Assembly: GCF_014199525.1 (NCBI RefSeq)
Contig: NZ_JACHNU010000001.1
Location: forward strand, 1,218,182-1,282,181
DNA: 64,000 nucleotides
Direction of reading: 5' to 3'
Origin: Conexibacter arvalis
GTDB lineage: Bacteria > Actinomycetota > Thermoleophilia > Solirubrobacterales > Solirubrobacteraceae
In this document: one piece after another, positions 14,319-23,469 of the stretch
Layout: the number at the start of each line of letters is the position of its first letter
How positions within the stretch are numbered: position 1 is the stretch's first letter
Position numbers and translations under genes: made by a program
Notes under the pieces: model-generated
Database searches by the model: none
What the model was told of the DNA's origin: nothing
What the model saw: the letters and a program-made list of their open reading frames with translations, nothing else

Positions 14319-15272
14319 ATGACGTCCACCAGCGCCGCGCAGTTCCCGAGCGAGTCCGACGAGCGGGGCGCCTTCAGGCGCCAGGAGAGCCGCTTCCGCG
14401 ACTGGGTCAGCGGCGACGGCTCGACGGGCTACCCGGCGGAGAAGGGCCGCTACCACCTGTACGTCTCGCTCGCCTGCCCATGGGCGTCGCGGGTGGTGAT
14501 CGTGCGCAAGCTCAAGCGGCTGGAGGAGGCGATCGGCCTGACCGTCGTCGACCCGATCCGCGACGAGCGCGGCTGGCGCTTCCTGCCCAACGAGCCCGAT
14601 CCGGTCAACGGCTTCGCCTACCTGTCGGAGGCCTACCTCGCCTCCGACCCGACCTTCGATGGCCGCGTCACCGTCCCAGTGCTGTGGGACAAGGAGCGCG
14701 GCCGGATCGTCAACAACGAGAGCGCCGACCTCGTCCGGATGCTCGGGTCGGCCTTCGACGCGTGGGGCGACGCGTCGGTCGACCTCTACCCGGAGCCGCT
14801 GCGCGAGCAGATCGACGCGATCAACGAGCGCGTCTACGAGACGGTCAACAACGGCGTCTACCGCGCCGGCTTCGCGACGACGCAGGAGGCCTACGAGGAG
14901 GCGTTCGACGCGCTCTTCGACTCGCTCGACTGGCTCGACGAGCGGCTGGCGCAGCGCCGCTACCTGCTCGGATCGGCGATCACCGAGGCCGACTGGCGGC
15001 TGTTCGTCACGCTCGTGCGCTTCGACGCTGTCTACGTCGGTCACTTCAAGTGCAACCGGCGGCGCATCGACGACTACCCGAACCTCTCCGGCTACCTGCG
15101 CGACCTCTATCAGCAGCCGGGCATCGCCGAGACGGTCGACTTCGACCACATCAAGCGTCACTACTACATGACCCATCCGCAGTTGAACCCGACGCGGATC
15201 GTGCCGAAGGGGCCGCAGCTCGACCTCGACGCACCCCACGGCCGCGAGCTGCTCGCCCCCGCCGCGGGCTGA
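14319..15272 (+). CDS. Glutathionyl-hydroquinone reductase-like protein (Xi-class GST, YqjG/ECM4)
   Basis: A 317-residue Xi-class glutathione transferase. Such enzymes reduce glutathionyl-hydroquinones to free hydroquinones through a Cys in a thioredoxin fold. The active-site motif SLACPWASR places the catalytic Cys at residue 53. Further family signatures are VDPIRDERGWRF, RVTVPVLWDKERGRIVNNES and the helical C-terminal domain with TEADWRLFVTLVRFDAVYVGHFKCN. Most actinobacteria lack glutathione and use mycothiol, so the natural thiol partner may differ. The gene is preceded by a clear -10 and a 20-base palindrome that overlaps the likely transcription start, indicating repression-type control, possibly by quinones or electrophiles. 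Confidence 0.92.
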   Translation: MTSTSAAQFPSESDERGAFRRQESRFRDWVSGDGSTGYPAEKGRYHLYVSLACPWASRVVIVRKLKRLEEAIGLTVVDPIRDERGWRFLPNEPDPVNGFAYLSEAYLASDPTFDGRVTVPVLWDKERGRIVNNESADLVRMLGSAFDAWGDASVDLYPEPLREQIDAINERVYETVNNGVYRAGFATTQEAYEEAFDALFDSLDWLDERLAQRRYLLGSAITEADWRLFVTLVRFDAVYVGHFKCNRRRIDDYPNLSGYLRDLYQQPGIAETVDFDHIKRHYYMTHPQLNPTRIVPKGPQLDLDAPHGRELLAPAAG

Positions 15273-15312
15273 GCCGCCGCGGCGCCCGCCACGCTTCGCC
15301 GGTCGGCTCTTC

Positions 15313-15355
15313 CCGAAAAAAGGGGCCGGCCGCGCCAGGGGGAGCGCGACCGGCC
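15313..15355 (-). terminator. Second minus-strand terminator after the aminotransferase gene
   Basis: On the minus strand a stem made from 15344-15355 and 15324-15335 (six pairs, one mismatch, five pairs) is followed by CCCC and TTTTTT (complement of 15315-15320). It lies downstream of the class III aminotransferase. It also separates the convergent reductase gene. Confidence 0.65.
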
Positions 15356-15414
15356 GGGGAGCCACGCGGGGCGGCGTGGCCCGTGACGACCTCGGGGGAG
15401 AAGCCGTCACGCTT

Positions 15415-15460
15415 TGAAAAACCCTCACAGGTGACCCGCGTTGGAATCACCGTGAGGGTT
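15415..15460 (-). terminator. First minus-strand terminator after the aminotransferase gene
   Basis: AACCCTCAC (15420-15428) pairs with GTGAGGGTT (15452-15460), and inside it GGTGA pairs with TCACC after a one-base bulge. Read on the minus strand the stem runs into TTTTTC. With the second hairpin it fills most of the 324-base gap between 15272 and 15597, where no gene is visible. Confidence 0.7.
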
Positions 15461-15596
15461 ACAGTGTGGCGCTTTCCGCCGACGTTCGCATTCCGACAGT
15501 GAAGAGGTCTTCACCAATGCGGGCGTGTCGATCGATGTCAGCGCGATCGCCGACGTGGCGGGGCGAGCGCGGGTGCGCCAGCCCCGCCGAGCGGCG

Positions 15597-16883
15597 TCAC
15601 GCCACCGACGCCGCGGCGACGGCGTCGAGCGCGCCGCCGATGCCGTCGGCGAGCACGCCCAGCTCCTCGCGCGTGATGTTGAGCGGCGGCGAGACGGCGA
15701 TCCCCTGTCCGAGGGCGCGGACGAGCACGCCGCGCTCGCGCGCCGCGGCGAAGGCGGCGGCCGGCGCGCCGTTCGCCAGCGCCTCGGCGGTGAACTCGAC
15801 CGCGGCGAGCAGGCCGACGCCGCCGCGCACCTCTCTCACGAGCGGGTTGGCCGCGAACGGCTTCAACCCGTCGAGCAGCACCGACTCCAGCTCCAGCGCG
15901 CCGGCGAGCATCCCCTCCCGCTCGAGCAGGTCGATGTTGGCGAGGCCGGCGACGCAGCAGGCGGCGTGGGCCGAGTAGGTCGCGCCATGGCGCAGCATGT
16001 TCCCGGGCTCGTCCCAGAACGGCTCGGCGACGCGCGCGGAGGCGACGACGCCGCCGAGCGGCAGGTACCCGCTCGTCACGCCCTTCGCGAAGGTGAGCAT
16101 GTCCGGCGTGAGGCCGAAGCGCTCGGAGCCGAACCAGTGGCCGAGGCGGCCGAAGCCGCAGATCACCTCGTCGGCGACGAACAGGATCCCGTGCTCCTCG
16201 CAGATCGCCTGGACGCCCTGGAGGTAGCCCTCCGGCGGCGGCAGCACGCCGCCGGCGCCGATCACCGGCTCGGCGAAGACGGCCGCGACCCGGTCGGCGC
16301 CGACGCGCAGGATCTCCTCCTCCAGCGCCGTCAGCGAGTCCCACTGGACCTGGGAGGTCTGCGGCATCAGCGGCCCGAACCCGGAGCGGTTGGCCTCGAT
16401 CCCGCCGATGCTGGTGCCGTAGCCGTTGGTGCCGTGGTAGCCGCCGGTGCGGCCGATGATGTGGACGCGCTCTGGCTTGCCCTTCGCATTCCAGTAGCGG
16501 CGGGCGATCTTCGCGGCCGAGTCGAGCGCCTCGCCGCCGCCGGTCGTGAAGAAGACGCGTGCGTCCTCGAGCGGCGAGAGGTCGGCGATCCGCGCGGCCA
16601 GCTCCTGCGCCGGCGGCGTCGTGAAGTCGCCGAAGGCCGAGTAGGCCTCGAGCTTGCCGAACTGCTCCATCACCGCGTCGGCGATCTCGCGCCGACCGTG
16701 GCCGACGTTCGCGTACCAGAGGCTCGCCGTGCCGTCGAGGTATCTGCGGCCCTCGTCGTCGAAGACCCACACCCCCTCTCCGCGCGTCAGCAGGAACTCG
16801 CTGCGGCGCACCGCGGCCATGTCGGAGAAGGGATGCCACAGCCGCGTGTCCGCGACCGCCGCATCGGAGCGATCGGTGGTCAT
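15597..16883 (-). CDS. Class III aminotransferase, omega-amino acid type
   Basis: A 428-residue PLP-dependent aminotransferase of the family that includes beta-alanine-, putrescine- and taurine-pyruvate transaminases. Motifs: N-terminal LWHPFSDM, VFFTTGGGEALDSAAKIARR (phosphate-binding region), GGYHGTNGYGTS, FVADEVICGFGRLGHWF with the PLP-pyridine Asp, and FAKGVTSGYLPLGG with the Schiff-base Lys. The C-terminal PPLNITREEL binds the carboxylate. The start ATG at 16883 gives MTTDRSD, well placed before LWHPF. An IclR-type regulator lies just upstream on the same strand, 137 bases away, and probably controls it. The specific amino donor cannot be told from sequence. Confidence 0.9.
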   Translation of the reverse strand: MTTDRSDAAVADTRLWHPFSDMAAVRRSEFLLTRGEGVWVFDDEGRRYLDGTASLWYANVGHGRREIADAVMEQFGKLEAYSAFGDFTTPPAQELAARIADLSPLEDARVFFTTGGGEALDSAAKIARRYWNAKGKPERVHIIGRTGGYHGTNGYGTSIGGIEANRSGFGPLMPQTSQVQWDSLTALEEEILRVGADRVAAVFAEPVIGAGGVLPPPEGYLQGVQAICEEHGILFVADEVICGFGRLGHWFGSERFGLTPDMLTFAKGVTSGYLPLGGVVASARVAEPFWDEPGNMLRHGATYSAHAACCVAGLANIDLLEREGMLAGALELESVLLDGLKPFAANPLVREVRGGVGLLAAVEFTAEALANGAPAAAFAAARERGVLVRALGQGIAVSPPLNITREELGVLADGIGGALDAVAAASVA

Positions 16884-17020
16884 GGCCTCGACTGTCTCAG
16901 CGCGAGCGCGGCGCGGCAAGACGCCAAGGGTCCAACGTCGTCGTCGCGCCTTGTGCACGATGGCAGAGCGCCGCGGCGCCGTCGGGCACGGCGGACGCGG
17001 GCGCGCGGCGCGTCCGGCCG

Positions 17021-17926
17021 TCAGACCGCGCTCGGGGCGGTGGTCGAGGCGCCGGCGCCACCCGCCGGCGTGCCGGTGCCCGAGGTCGGCTCGTAGCCGA
17101 GCTCGCGCGAGACCTCGAGCATCCGGCCGCGCACCAGCTCGCCGAGCTCGGAGAGGTCCTGCCGAAGCAGGCGCGCGGCGGGGCCCGAGACGCTGGTCGC
17201 GGCGAGCACCTCGCCGTTGGAGCCGAAGATCGGGGCGGCGATGCAGAGGACGCCGTCCTCGAACTCCTCGCGGTCGATCGCGTAGCCGCGCGAGTGGGCC
17301 CGCTGCAGCTCGACCTCCAGTTCCTCGGCGGCGGTGATCGTGTGGGGCGTCAGCGACGGGAAGGGGGCGCGCTGGCGCAGGTCGGCGAGCACGTCGGGCG
17401 ACTCGAAGGCGAGCATCGCCTTCCCGGCGGCGCAGGCGTGCGCCGGCACGCGCCGGCCGAGCTCGGTGAACATCCGCACCGTGCGGCTGCTCTCGGCCTG
17501 GTCGACGTAGACGATCGTGAAGCGGTCGAGCACGCAGAGGTTGGTCGTCTCGTCGGTCGCGTCGCGGATCATCAGCAGGTGGGGGCGCACCGCGGTGCGC
17601 AGCCGCTGCATCCGGTGCTCCTGGCCGCCGGCCAGCTCGACGACCTTGTGGCTGAGCCGGTAGCGGCTGGTCTGCGGGTTCTGGACGACGTAGCCGCAGG
17701 CGATCAGGGTCGCCAGCAGGCGGTGGGTCGTGCTCGGCTGCAGGCCCGTGCGATGGGCCAGCTCTACGAGGCCGATCTCGTCCTCGGCGGCGACGGCTTC
17801 GAGCAGGTCGAAGCCGCGCGCGACGGACTGCACGATCGCGGGACTCTTCGCCTGCCTGGGAATCGCTGACCTCGTTTCCGGGATGCGGAACGACGACCGT
17901 ACCAGAGCAGGGGCGATCGGCGGCAA
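17021..17926 (-). CDS. IclR-family transcriptional regulator
   Basis: A 301-residue regulator. Residues about 33-90 form the winged helix-turn-helix (VQSVARGFDLLEAVAAEDEI, then LVELAHRTGLQPSTTHRLLA). The IclR effector domain follows with VYVDQAESSRTVRMFTELG, PAHACAAGKAMLAF and GYAIDREEFEDGVLCIAAPI, the last carrying the conserved Glu-Glu-Asp and Cys. The C-terminal Gly/Thr-rich tail is extra. The N-terminal 30 residues may be over-extended. It faces the aminotransferase gene on the same strand and probably regulates amine or amino-acid catabolism there. Candidate dyads lie about 180 bases upstream. Confidence 0.9.
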   Translation of the reverse strand: MPPIAPALVRSSFRIPETRSAIPRQAKSPAIVQSVARGFDLLEAVAAEDEIGLVELAHRTGLQPSTTHRLLATLIACGYVVQNPQTSRYRLSHKVVELAGGQEHRMQRLRTAVRPHLLMIRDATDETTNLCVLDRFTIVYVDQAESSRTVRMFTELGRRVPAHACAAGKAMLAFESPDVLADLRQRAPFPSLTPHTITAAEELEVELQRAHSRGYAIDREEFEDGVLCIAAPIFGSNGEVLAATSVSGPAARLLRQDLSELGELVRGRMLEVSRELGYEPTSGTGTPAGGAGASTTAPSAV

Positions 17927-17973
17927 TGGTCCGACCAGTCGTCGGCGGAGTCCGCTCTCGCGCGCCCGCGTGC

Positions 17974-18032
17974 GCGCGACACCCGTCCCGCGTCCGGTTC
18001 CGCGTCCCGCGCGACACCCGTCCCGCGTCCGG
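17974..18032 (+). repeat. 24-bp direct repeat, two copies at a 35-base period
   Basis: The same 24 bases, starting GCGCGACACCCGTCCC, occur at 17974-17997 and 18009-18032. They sit just upstream of the IclR gene and may be regulator sites or slippage products. Confidence 0.7.
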
Positions 18033-18105
18033 CGCGACGCTGAAAGATGAGTATTCGTTTGTCAGGAACGCGAACAACCGCTACGACCGAGAAAGTCAGG
18101 AGGCG

Positions 18106-18117
18106 TCTGTATACAGA
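18106..18117. promoter_or_regulatory. Perfect 12-base palindrome, candidate operator
   Basis: TCTGTATACAGA is fully self-complementary and lies in the AT-richer patch about 180 bases upstream of the IclR gene. TGTATACA cores are typical of GntR-type and some IclR-type sites. The protein that binds is unknown. Confidence 0.45.
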
Positions 18118-18623
18118 GTTCGATTCGGTGATCTGGACGTAATTAACGAGTTGACGCGGGCGTCCAGGCGCGTTAGCGTGCCCAACGCGAAACCTCGCGG
18201 CTGCGGCGGTTTCGAGTCGTGAGGGGATCGTGCCCGAGCGGGCATCTGATGAAGCGAAGCATGCTGGAAGCTCTTCGGTTATCCGAAGATTAATCATGGG
18301 ATCGGAAACCGAGCCAAACCTGTCGATCGAGCATCTGCCCGGATGCGCGTCCGCCGCCTGCGCCCTCCTGCACGGGGCGTGCGACGGCGGGCGGCCCCGC
18401 GCCTGCGCGAGGTCCGATCGGCAGCGAACGGCGGCGCTCCGCGCGTCGCGCCACCCGCTGCGCAGATCCGGAGAGGCCGCGCCCTCGCACGCGCGCGGCC
18501 TCTTCTACCCCGGATCAGCGCGCGTGGCGCGGCGGCGGACGGTCGCCGCCGTCCGCCCGTAGGCCGCCTCGAATCGGCCCGCGGCTTCGGCGGCCACCGT
18601 GTGGGGGACACGGTGGCCGCCGA

Positions 18624-19298
18624 TCAACTTGCCGGCGGCCGCGGCCGCTCGAAGCGCGCGAGGAAGTCGGCGGCGAGCGGGCCGTCGCCCTCGATCCGGA
18701 GGCCGTTCGAGCCGTCTCCCGGGCTCAGCGCGTGGACCCACTGCTCCTGCGAGCCGCTGATGCGGGCGGCCGGCGCGATCGCCCGACGGCGCTCCACGCG
18801 GGCGCGCCCGCCGACCTCGACGAAGGCGTAGTGCTCGGCGCCGTCGCCGTGCTCGATCGTCAGCCCCAGCTCACGCGGCGGGCCGGCGTCGTCGGGCATC
18901 GGGCGCAGGAACGGCGCGAGCCGGAAGCAGGCCGCGACGTCGACCCATTCGTCGGCGTGGGGACGCGACCACTGCGTGCGCAGCTCCCAGCGGGCGATCG
19001 CGCCGATCACGGGCAGCAGCGCCCGGCCGCGCTCGGTCAGCTCGAGGTCGACGCGCGGCGGCAGCGAGCGCATGCGGCGGCGGACGATCAGCCGCTCGTC
19101 GGCCATCTTCGCCAGGCGCGACTCGAGCGCGCCCGCCGAGATGCCGGGCAGCCAGCGGCGCAGCTCGTCCAGTCGCAGCGGGCCGGCCGCGAGGTCGCGC
19201 ACGATCACCATCAGCCAGCGGTCGCCGACGACGTTCAGCGCACGCGCGTCGGGCGCCCACTGGCGGCGCGGCTTCCCACCGACGTCCGGTTGCGTCAT
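18624..19298 (-). CDS. HxlR-family transcriptional regulator with C-terminal extension
   Basis: A 224-residue protein. The N-terminal 105 residues are an HxlR-type winged helix: LNVVGDRWLMVIVRDLAAGP, LRLDELRRWLPGISAGALES and ERGRALLPVIGAIARWE. A second domain of about 100 residues follows (LGLTIEHGDGAEHYAFVEVG, then RISGSQEQWVHALSP and LADFLARF), resembling a small sterol-carrier-like fold found in some HxlR proteins of actinobacteria. The start at 19298 has GGAGGG eight bases before it, which decides against an upstream ATG. It is monocistronic and its target is unknown. The flanking 19299-19510 holds only its promoter. Confidence 0.85.
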   Translation of the reverse strand: MTQPDVGGKPRRQWAPDARALNVVGDRWLMVIVRDLAAGPLRLDELRRWLPGISAGALESRLAKMADERLIVRRRMRSLPPRVDLELTERGRALLPVIGAIARWELRTQWSRPHADEWVDVAACFRLAPFLRPMPDDAGPPRELGLTIEHGDGAEHYAFVEVGGRARVERRRAIAPAARISGSQEQWVHALSPGDGSNGLRIEGDGPLAADFLARFERPRPPAS

Positions 19299-19510
19299 AT
19301 CGCCCTCCCCCAAGGCCGTCCCCGTCGCGCAGCAGCGGATGCCGGCGCGACGCCCCGAGCGGCCGTCGCAGTGTCTCGCGCTCTCGGCGCTTCGACGGCT
19401 CTGGAACACGGATGTTCCCAGGCCGCGCGAGAAGATACCAAAATCCCATCACTTGCTGGGACGATGCGGCGGAGCGGCGCCTGCGTTGGCGGGCCGCGCG
19501 CGCGGCGCGG

Positions 19511-20782
19511 CTAGCCGTATCTGAACGGCGCGCCGGTCAGCTCGGCGACCGTCACGAAGCGGTAGCCGCGCGCCTTCAGCGTGTCGATGATCCGCGGCAG
19601 CGCCGCGAGGCCCTGCGACCGCGGCCCGCCGCCGTCGTGCATCAGCACGATCGAGCCGTTGCGGACCCGGTTGACGACGCGCGAGTAGACGGCGCCGGCA
19701 CCCGGCAGCTGCCAGTCGTTCGTGTCGACGTCCCACTGCACGGTCGTGAAGCCGAGCGTCCGCGCCAGCGACGTCAGCGCCCCGCTGACGGCGCCGTACG
19801 GAGCGCGGAAGTGGCAGGGCCGGAAGCCGGTCGCCGCCTGGATCGCGTTGGCGGTCGAGGTGATCTGGCTCGACGCCGCCGAGCCGCCGGCGGAGACGTT
19901 CGGATGGCTCCACGTGTGGTCGGCCAGCTCGTGGCCCTCCGCGAGCATCCGCCGCACCATCGCGGCGTTCGGCCCGACCTGCTGGCCGAGCATGAAGAAG
20001 GTGCCTCTGACGCCCTTGCGTCTGAGCACGTCGAGGAAGCCGGGCGTGTAGCTCGACGGGCCGTCGTCGAAGGTCAGCGCGACCAGCTTGCGCGCGCGCG
20101 GGCCGCTGGTGATGTACGCGGGGCCGGCCGGCGCGCAGCCGATCGGTCTCGGCAGTCTCAGCTGCAGGACGGCGCCGTCGCGCGGTCGCGCGGTGAAGCA
20201 GTCGCCCGCGCGGCCGACGTCGCAGCCGTCGGTGCTCGCGAGCACCCGCCAGCGGACGGTCGTCCCGTTCGGGATCCCGACGCGGTCGAGCGCGAAGCGC
20301 GCCGCCAGCGAGCGCGGGCTGGGCTTGCGCACGCGCGCGGTCAGCTCGTGCAGCGGTCCGTGGCCGCCGGAGCGCAGCACGCGCGCGAGCGTCAGCGTCG
20401 TCTTCGCGCCTCTGCGGCGGACGCAGACGTCGCGGGAGTTGACGGCGAAGGTCTCGTAGACGAGCCGCAGGCAGAGCGACTGCCTGTCGCGGCGCAGCGA
20501 CGCCGGCGACCAGCGGGCGGTCGTCGCCGCTCTCCACACGAGGACGCCGCCGTCCTGCGTCAGCGACGCGCTCTGGAGCGCGAGCGGCGCCGGGCCGCTG
20601 ACGACGCCGCCCTGCGCGCCGCCGCTCTGGGCGGCGCCACCCTGCCCGGCGCCACGCTGCGACGCGGTCACGGCGCCCTCGGCCTGGGCCTCGCCCAGCT
20701 GCGGTGCGCCGAGCACCGCGCTCGACGGCGCCGCGAGCGCGAGCGCGGACAGCAGGAGGAACTGGGGGAGGCGTCGGGGCAT
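19511..20782 (-). CDS. Secreted polysaccharide deacetylase (NodB homology domain)
   Basis: A 423-residue exported protein. The signal peptide is RRLPQFLLLSALALAAPSS. A Gly/Gln-rich linker and a beta-rich domain of about 150 residues follow, then a carbohydrate esterase family 4 domain (about 235-420). Catalytic motifs: TFDDGPSSYT with the two Asp residues, HTWSHPN with both metal His residues, RAPYGAVSG with the conserved Arg, WDVDTNDW, and LMHDGG with the final catalytic His. The likely role is N-deacetylation of peptidoglycan or another cell-wall glycan outside the cell. The beta-rich domain has two Cys pairs that could form disulfides. The start ATG at 20782 precedes the signal peptide by three residues. 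Confidence 0.9.
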   Translation of the reverse strand: MPRRLPQFLLLSALALAAPSSAVLGAPQLGEAQAEGAVTASQRGAGQGGAAQSGGAQGGVVSGPAPLALQSASLTQDGGVLVWRAATTARWSPASLRRDRQSLCLRLVYETFAVNSRDVCVRRRGAKTTLTLARVLRSGGHGPLHELTARVRKPSPRSLAARFALDRVGIPNGTTVRWRVLASTDGCDVGRAGDCFTARPRDGAVLQLRLPRPIGCAPAGPAYITSGPRARKLVALTFDDGPSSYTPGFLDVLRRKGVRGTFFMLGQQVGPNAAMVRRMLAEGHELADHTWSHPNVSAGGSAASSQITSTANAIQAATGFRPCHFRAPYGAVSGALTSLARTLGFTTVQWDVDTNDWQLPGAGAVYSRVVNRVRNGSIVLMHDGGGPRSQGLAALPRIIDTLKARGYRFVTVAELTGAPFRYG

Positions 20783-20861
20783 GCGCGTGACCGTAGTCAT
20801 CGGCACCGGCGGCCGCGACCTGAGCAACGGTTCGTGCAGCGGCGGCCTGCGGCGCGCGGCC

Positions 20862-22049
20862 TCAGACCGGCGTCAGCGTCAGCTTCCCGCCGGCGATCGT
20901 GACCGCCCGTCTGCCGGCGAGCAGCTCCGCGACCTCCTCGCCGACCAGCTCCCGCCGCCAGCCGCCGAGCGCGCGCACGTCGGGCTCGGGGTCGCCGCGG
21001 CGGGCGGCGATCACGATCTGCTCGAGCTCGGCGCGGGAGGCGACCAGCTCGTAGGCGAGGCCGGCTTCGATCGCCCGCGCGCGGATGACCGCCTCGACGA
21101 GCGCGATCAGCGGGGCGTCGCCCTGCTCCCCGCCGGGCCTGCGCGCCTCGCGCGGGATCGGCTCGGCCTCCCTGCCGCGCGCGACGGCGTCGACGATCGC
21201 CTGCCCGCGGCGGCGCAGGTGGCCGCCGTGCAGGCCGCGGATCTGCTCCAGCTCGCGCGGGCTCGACGGCTTGCGCTTGGCGATCTCGACCAGCGCCGGG
21301 TCGGGCAGGATCGTGCCGACCGGCTTGTCCTCTGAGGAAGCCGTCCGCTCGCGCCAGGCGGCGAGCTCGCGCGCGACCGCGCGCGAGCGCGGGTCGAGCT
21401 GGCCGGAGCGCGGGAGCCGCTCGTAGACGGTCTCGGGGTCGCGCTCGTCGGTGGCGTCGTCGAGCCTGCGGCATTCCTCGCGCGCCCATTCGAGCCGGCC
21501 GCTGGCGCGCAGCTGCTCGTGCAGCCTGTCGCTCAGCTGCAGCAGGTAGACGACGTCCTCGCGAGCGTAGGAGAGCTGCTCCTCGGTCAGCGGGCGGGCG
21601 TCCCAGCGCGTGTAGCTGGCGGTCTTGCCGACGCGCAGCCCGAGCGCGGCGCCGAGCAGGTTGCCGTAGCCCGTCTGCGCGCCGTAGCCGGCGAAGCCGG
21701 CGGCGACCTGCGTGTCGAAGACGTTGCTGACGTCGGTGCCCCACGCGCGGCGCAGGATCGCGACGTCCTGGCGGGCGGCGTGCAGGACGATCTCGACGTC
21801 CGGGTCGGCGAGCGCCGCCGCGAGCGGCGCGAAGTCGAGCCGCTCGAACGGGTCGAAGAGCGCGATGCGGACGCCGTCGGGGGCGTCGGGGTCGGGCACG
21901 GCGACCTGGACGAGGCAGAGCAGCGCGCGGTAGCGGCCCTCCGACATGAACTCGGTGTCGATTCCGAGCCGGCCGCTCGCGTGCGCCAGCTCGGCGATGC
22001 GGCCGATCTCGTCTGCGCCGGCCAGCGCGGGAACAGATGCGTGTGGCAC
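20862..22049 (-). CDS. rnd: Ribonuclease D
   Basis: A 395-residue DEDD-family 3'-5' exoribonuclease that trims tRNA and other RNA 3' ends. Exo I is LGIDTEFMSEGRY, Exo II LHAARQDVAIL and Exo III SYAREDVVYLLQL with the Tyr-Asp pair. Two HRDC-type helical regions follow (PRELEQIRGLHGGHLRR and VRALGGWRRELVGEEVAELL). A GTG start at 22049 is preferred: a -10-like CATAGT lies just upstream and it leaves VPHASVPAL before the fold. ATG starts at 22106 and beyond would almost touch the divergent iscR-like start. The suf cluster begins on the other strand. Confidence 0.88.
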   Translation of the reverse strand: MPHASVPALAGADEIGRIAELAHASGRLGIDTEFMSEGRYRALLCLVQVAVPDPDAPDGVRIALFDPFERLDFAPLAAALADPDVEIVLHAARQDVAILRRAWGTDVSNVFDTQVAAGFAGYGAQTGYGNLLGAALGLRVGKTASYTRWDARPLTEEQLSYAREDVVYLLQLSDRLHEQLRASGRLEWAREECRRLDDATDERDPETVYERLPRSGQLDPRSRAVARELAAWRERTASSEDKPVGTILPDPALVEIAKRKPSSPRELEQIRGLHGGHLRRRGQAIVDAVARGREAEPIPREARRPGGEQGDAPLIALVEAVIRARAIEAGLAYELVASRAELEQIVIAARRGDPEPDVRALGGWRRELVGEEVAELLAGRRAVTIAGGKLTLTPV

Positions 22050-22109
22050 GTGGGGGACTATGCCCGAGCCGCCGGTCGGCCGTCGTCCGAGGAACACCGA
22101 CCCCATTGG

Positions 22110-22115
22110 TAGGAT
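22110..22115 (+). promoter_or_regulatory. -10 element TAGGAT of the suf regulator gene
   Basis: TAGGAT ends seven bases before the ATG at 22123, so the transcript would start at or next to the start codon. No clear -35 is visible 16-18 bases upstream, consistent with a regulated promoter. Confidence 0.55.
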
Positions 22116-22122
22116 TTGGACC

Positions 22123-22650
22123 ATGATCTTCTCCTCCAAGGCGGAGTACGGCGTGCGCCTGATGGTCGAGCTGGGCCGGCAGGATCCGGGCCAGCCGGTC
22201 AGCCTGAAGGCGATCGCGGCCGCGGAGAACCTCCCGCTCGCCTACCTCGAGCAGGTGGTCGCGCGGCTGAAGAAGGCCGAGCTGGTCAGAAGCGCCCGCG
22301 GCGCGCACGGCGGCTATTGGCTGGCGCGTCCCGCCGAGGAGATCACGATGGACGAGGTCGTGCTCGCGCTCGAGGGCGCGATCGCGCCGATGGAGTGCTT
22401 CGTGAACGAGCAGACCGAGCGGGTGCTGTGCTCGCACCTGGAGCACAGAAGCCCCGACCACACGTGCGCGACGAAGCTGCTGTGGATGCGCGTGCAGGGC
22501 GGCGTCGTCCGCTCGCTGCAGACGACCTCGCTCGCCGAGCTGGTCGAGTTCTCGCGTCGCGAGGGCACCCCGCGTCCGCAGGCGGCCGCTTCCCCGGGAG
22601 CTCCGCTCCAGGTCGCCGCACCTGCCGCACCCGCCACGCCCGCGGCGTGA
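22123..22650 (+). CDS. Rrf2-family Fe-S-sensing regulator of the suf cluster, IscR-like
   Basis: A 175-residue Rrf2 protein. The N-terminal winged helix reads MIFSSKAEYGVRLMVEL, VSLKAIAAAENLPLAYLEQV and SARGAHGGYWLARPAEEIT. Three Cys residues, in MECFVNE, VLCSHLE and HTCATKL, have the spacing of the Fe-S ligands of IscR-type sensors. The C-terminal Ala/Pro-rich tail is variable. It is the first gene of the suf cluster with a leaderless-type promoter (TAGGAT seven bases before the ATG), and sufC follows after 35 bases. It most likely represses suf when its cluster is loaded. In other actinobacteria the first gene is the ArsR-like sufR, so this arrangement is distinct. Confidence 0.9.
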   Translation: MIFSSKAEYGVRLMVELGRQDPGQPVSLKAIAAAENLPLAYLEQVVARLKKAELVRSARGAHGGYWLARPAEEITMDEVVLALEGAIAPMECFVNEQTERVLCSHLEHRSPDHTCATKLLWMRVQGGVVRSLQTTSLAELVEFSRREGTPRPQAAASPGAPLQVAAPAAPATPAA

Positions 22651-22685
22651 CCGCCGCGTCCCCCAACCCAGAAACCCCGGAGACC

Positions 22686-23456
<771 letters not shown>

Positions 23457-23469
23457 CCTCGCGAGAGCC

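Larger units (their letters stand above)
17927..18623. other. 697-base gene-poor stretch upstream of the IclR gene
   Basis: No coding frame here has both a plausible start and consistent codon bias. It contains a 24-base direct repeat, a 12-base palindrome at 18106, and an AT-richer patch (18040-18150) that could hold the IclR promoter. From 18300 to 18620 I see only GC-rich sequence without structure I can defend. Confidence 0.5.

Noticed and set aside
18290-18611. Several overlapping frames of 66-162 codons
   Set aside because: All are Arg/Ala/Pro-rich in the manner of high-GC shadow frames, without a start signal or domain.
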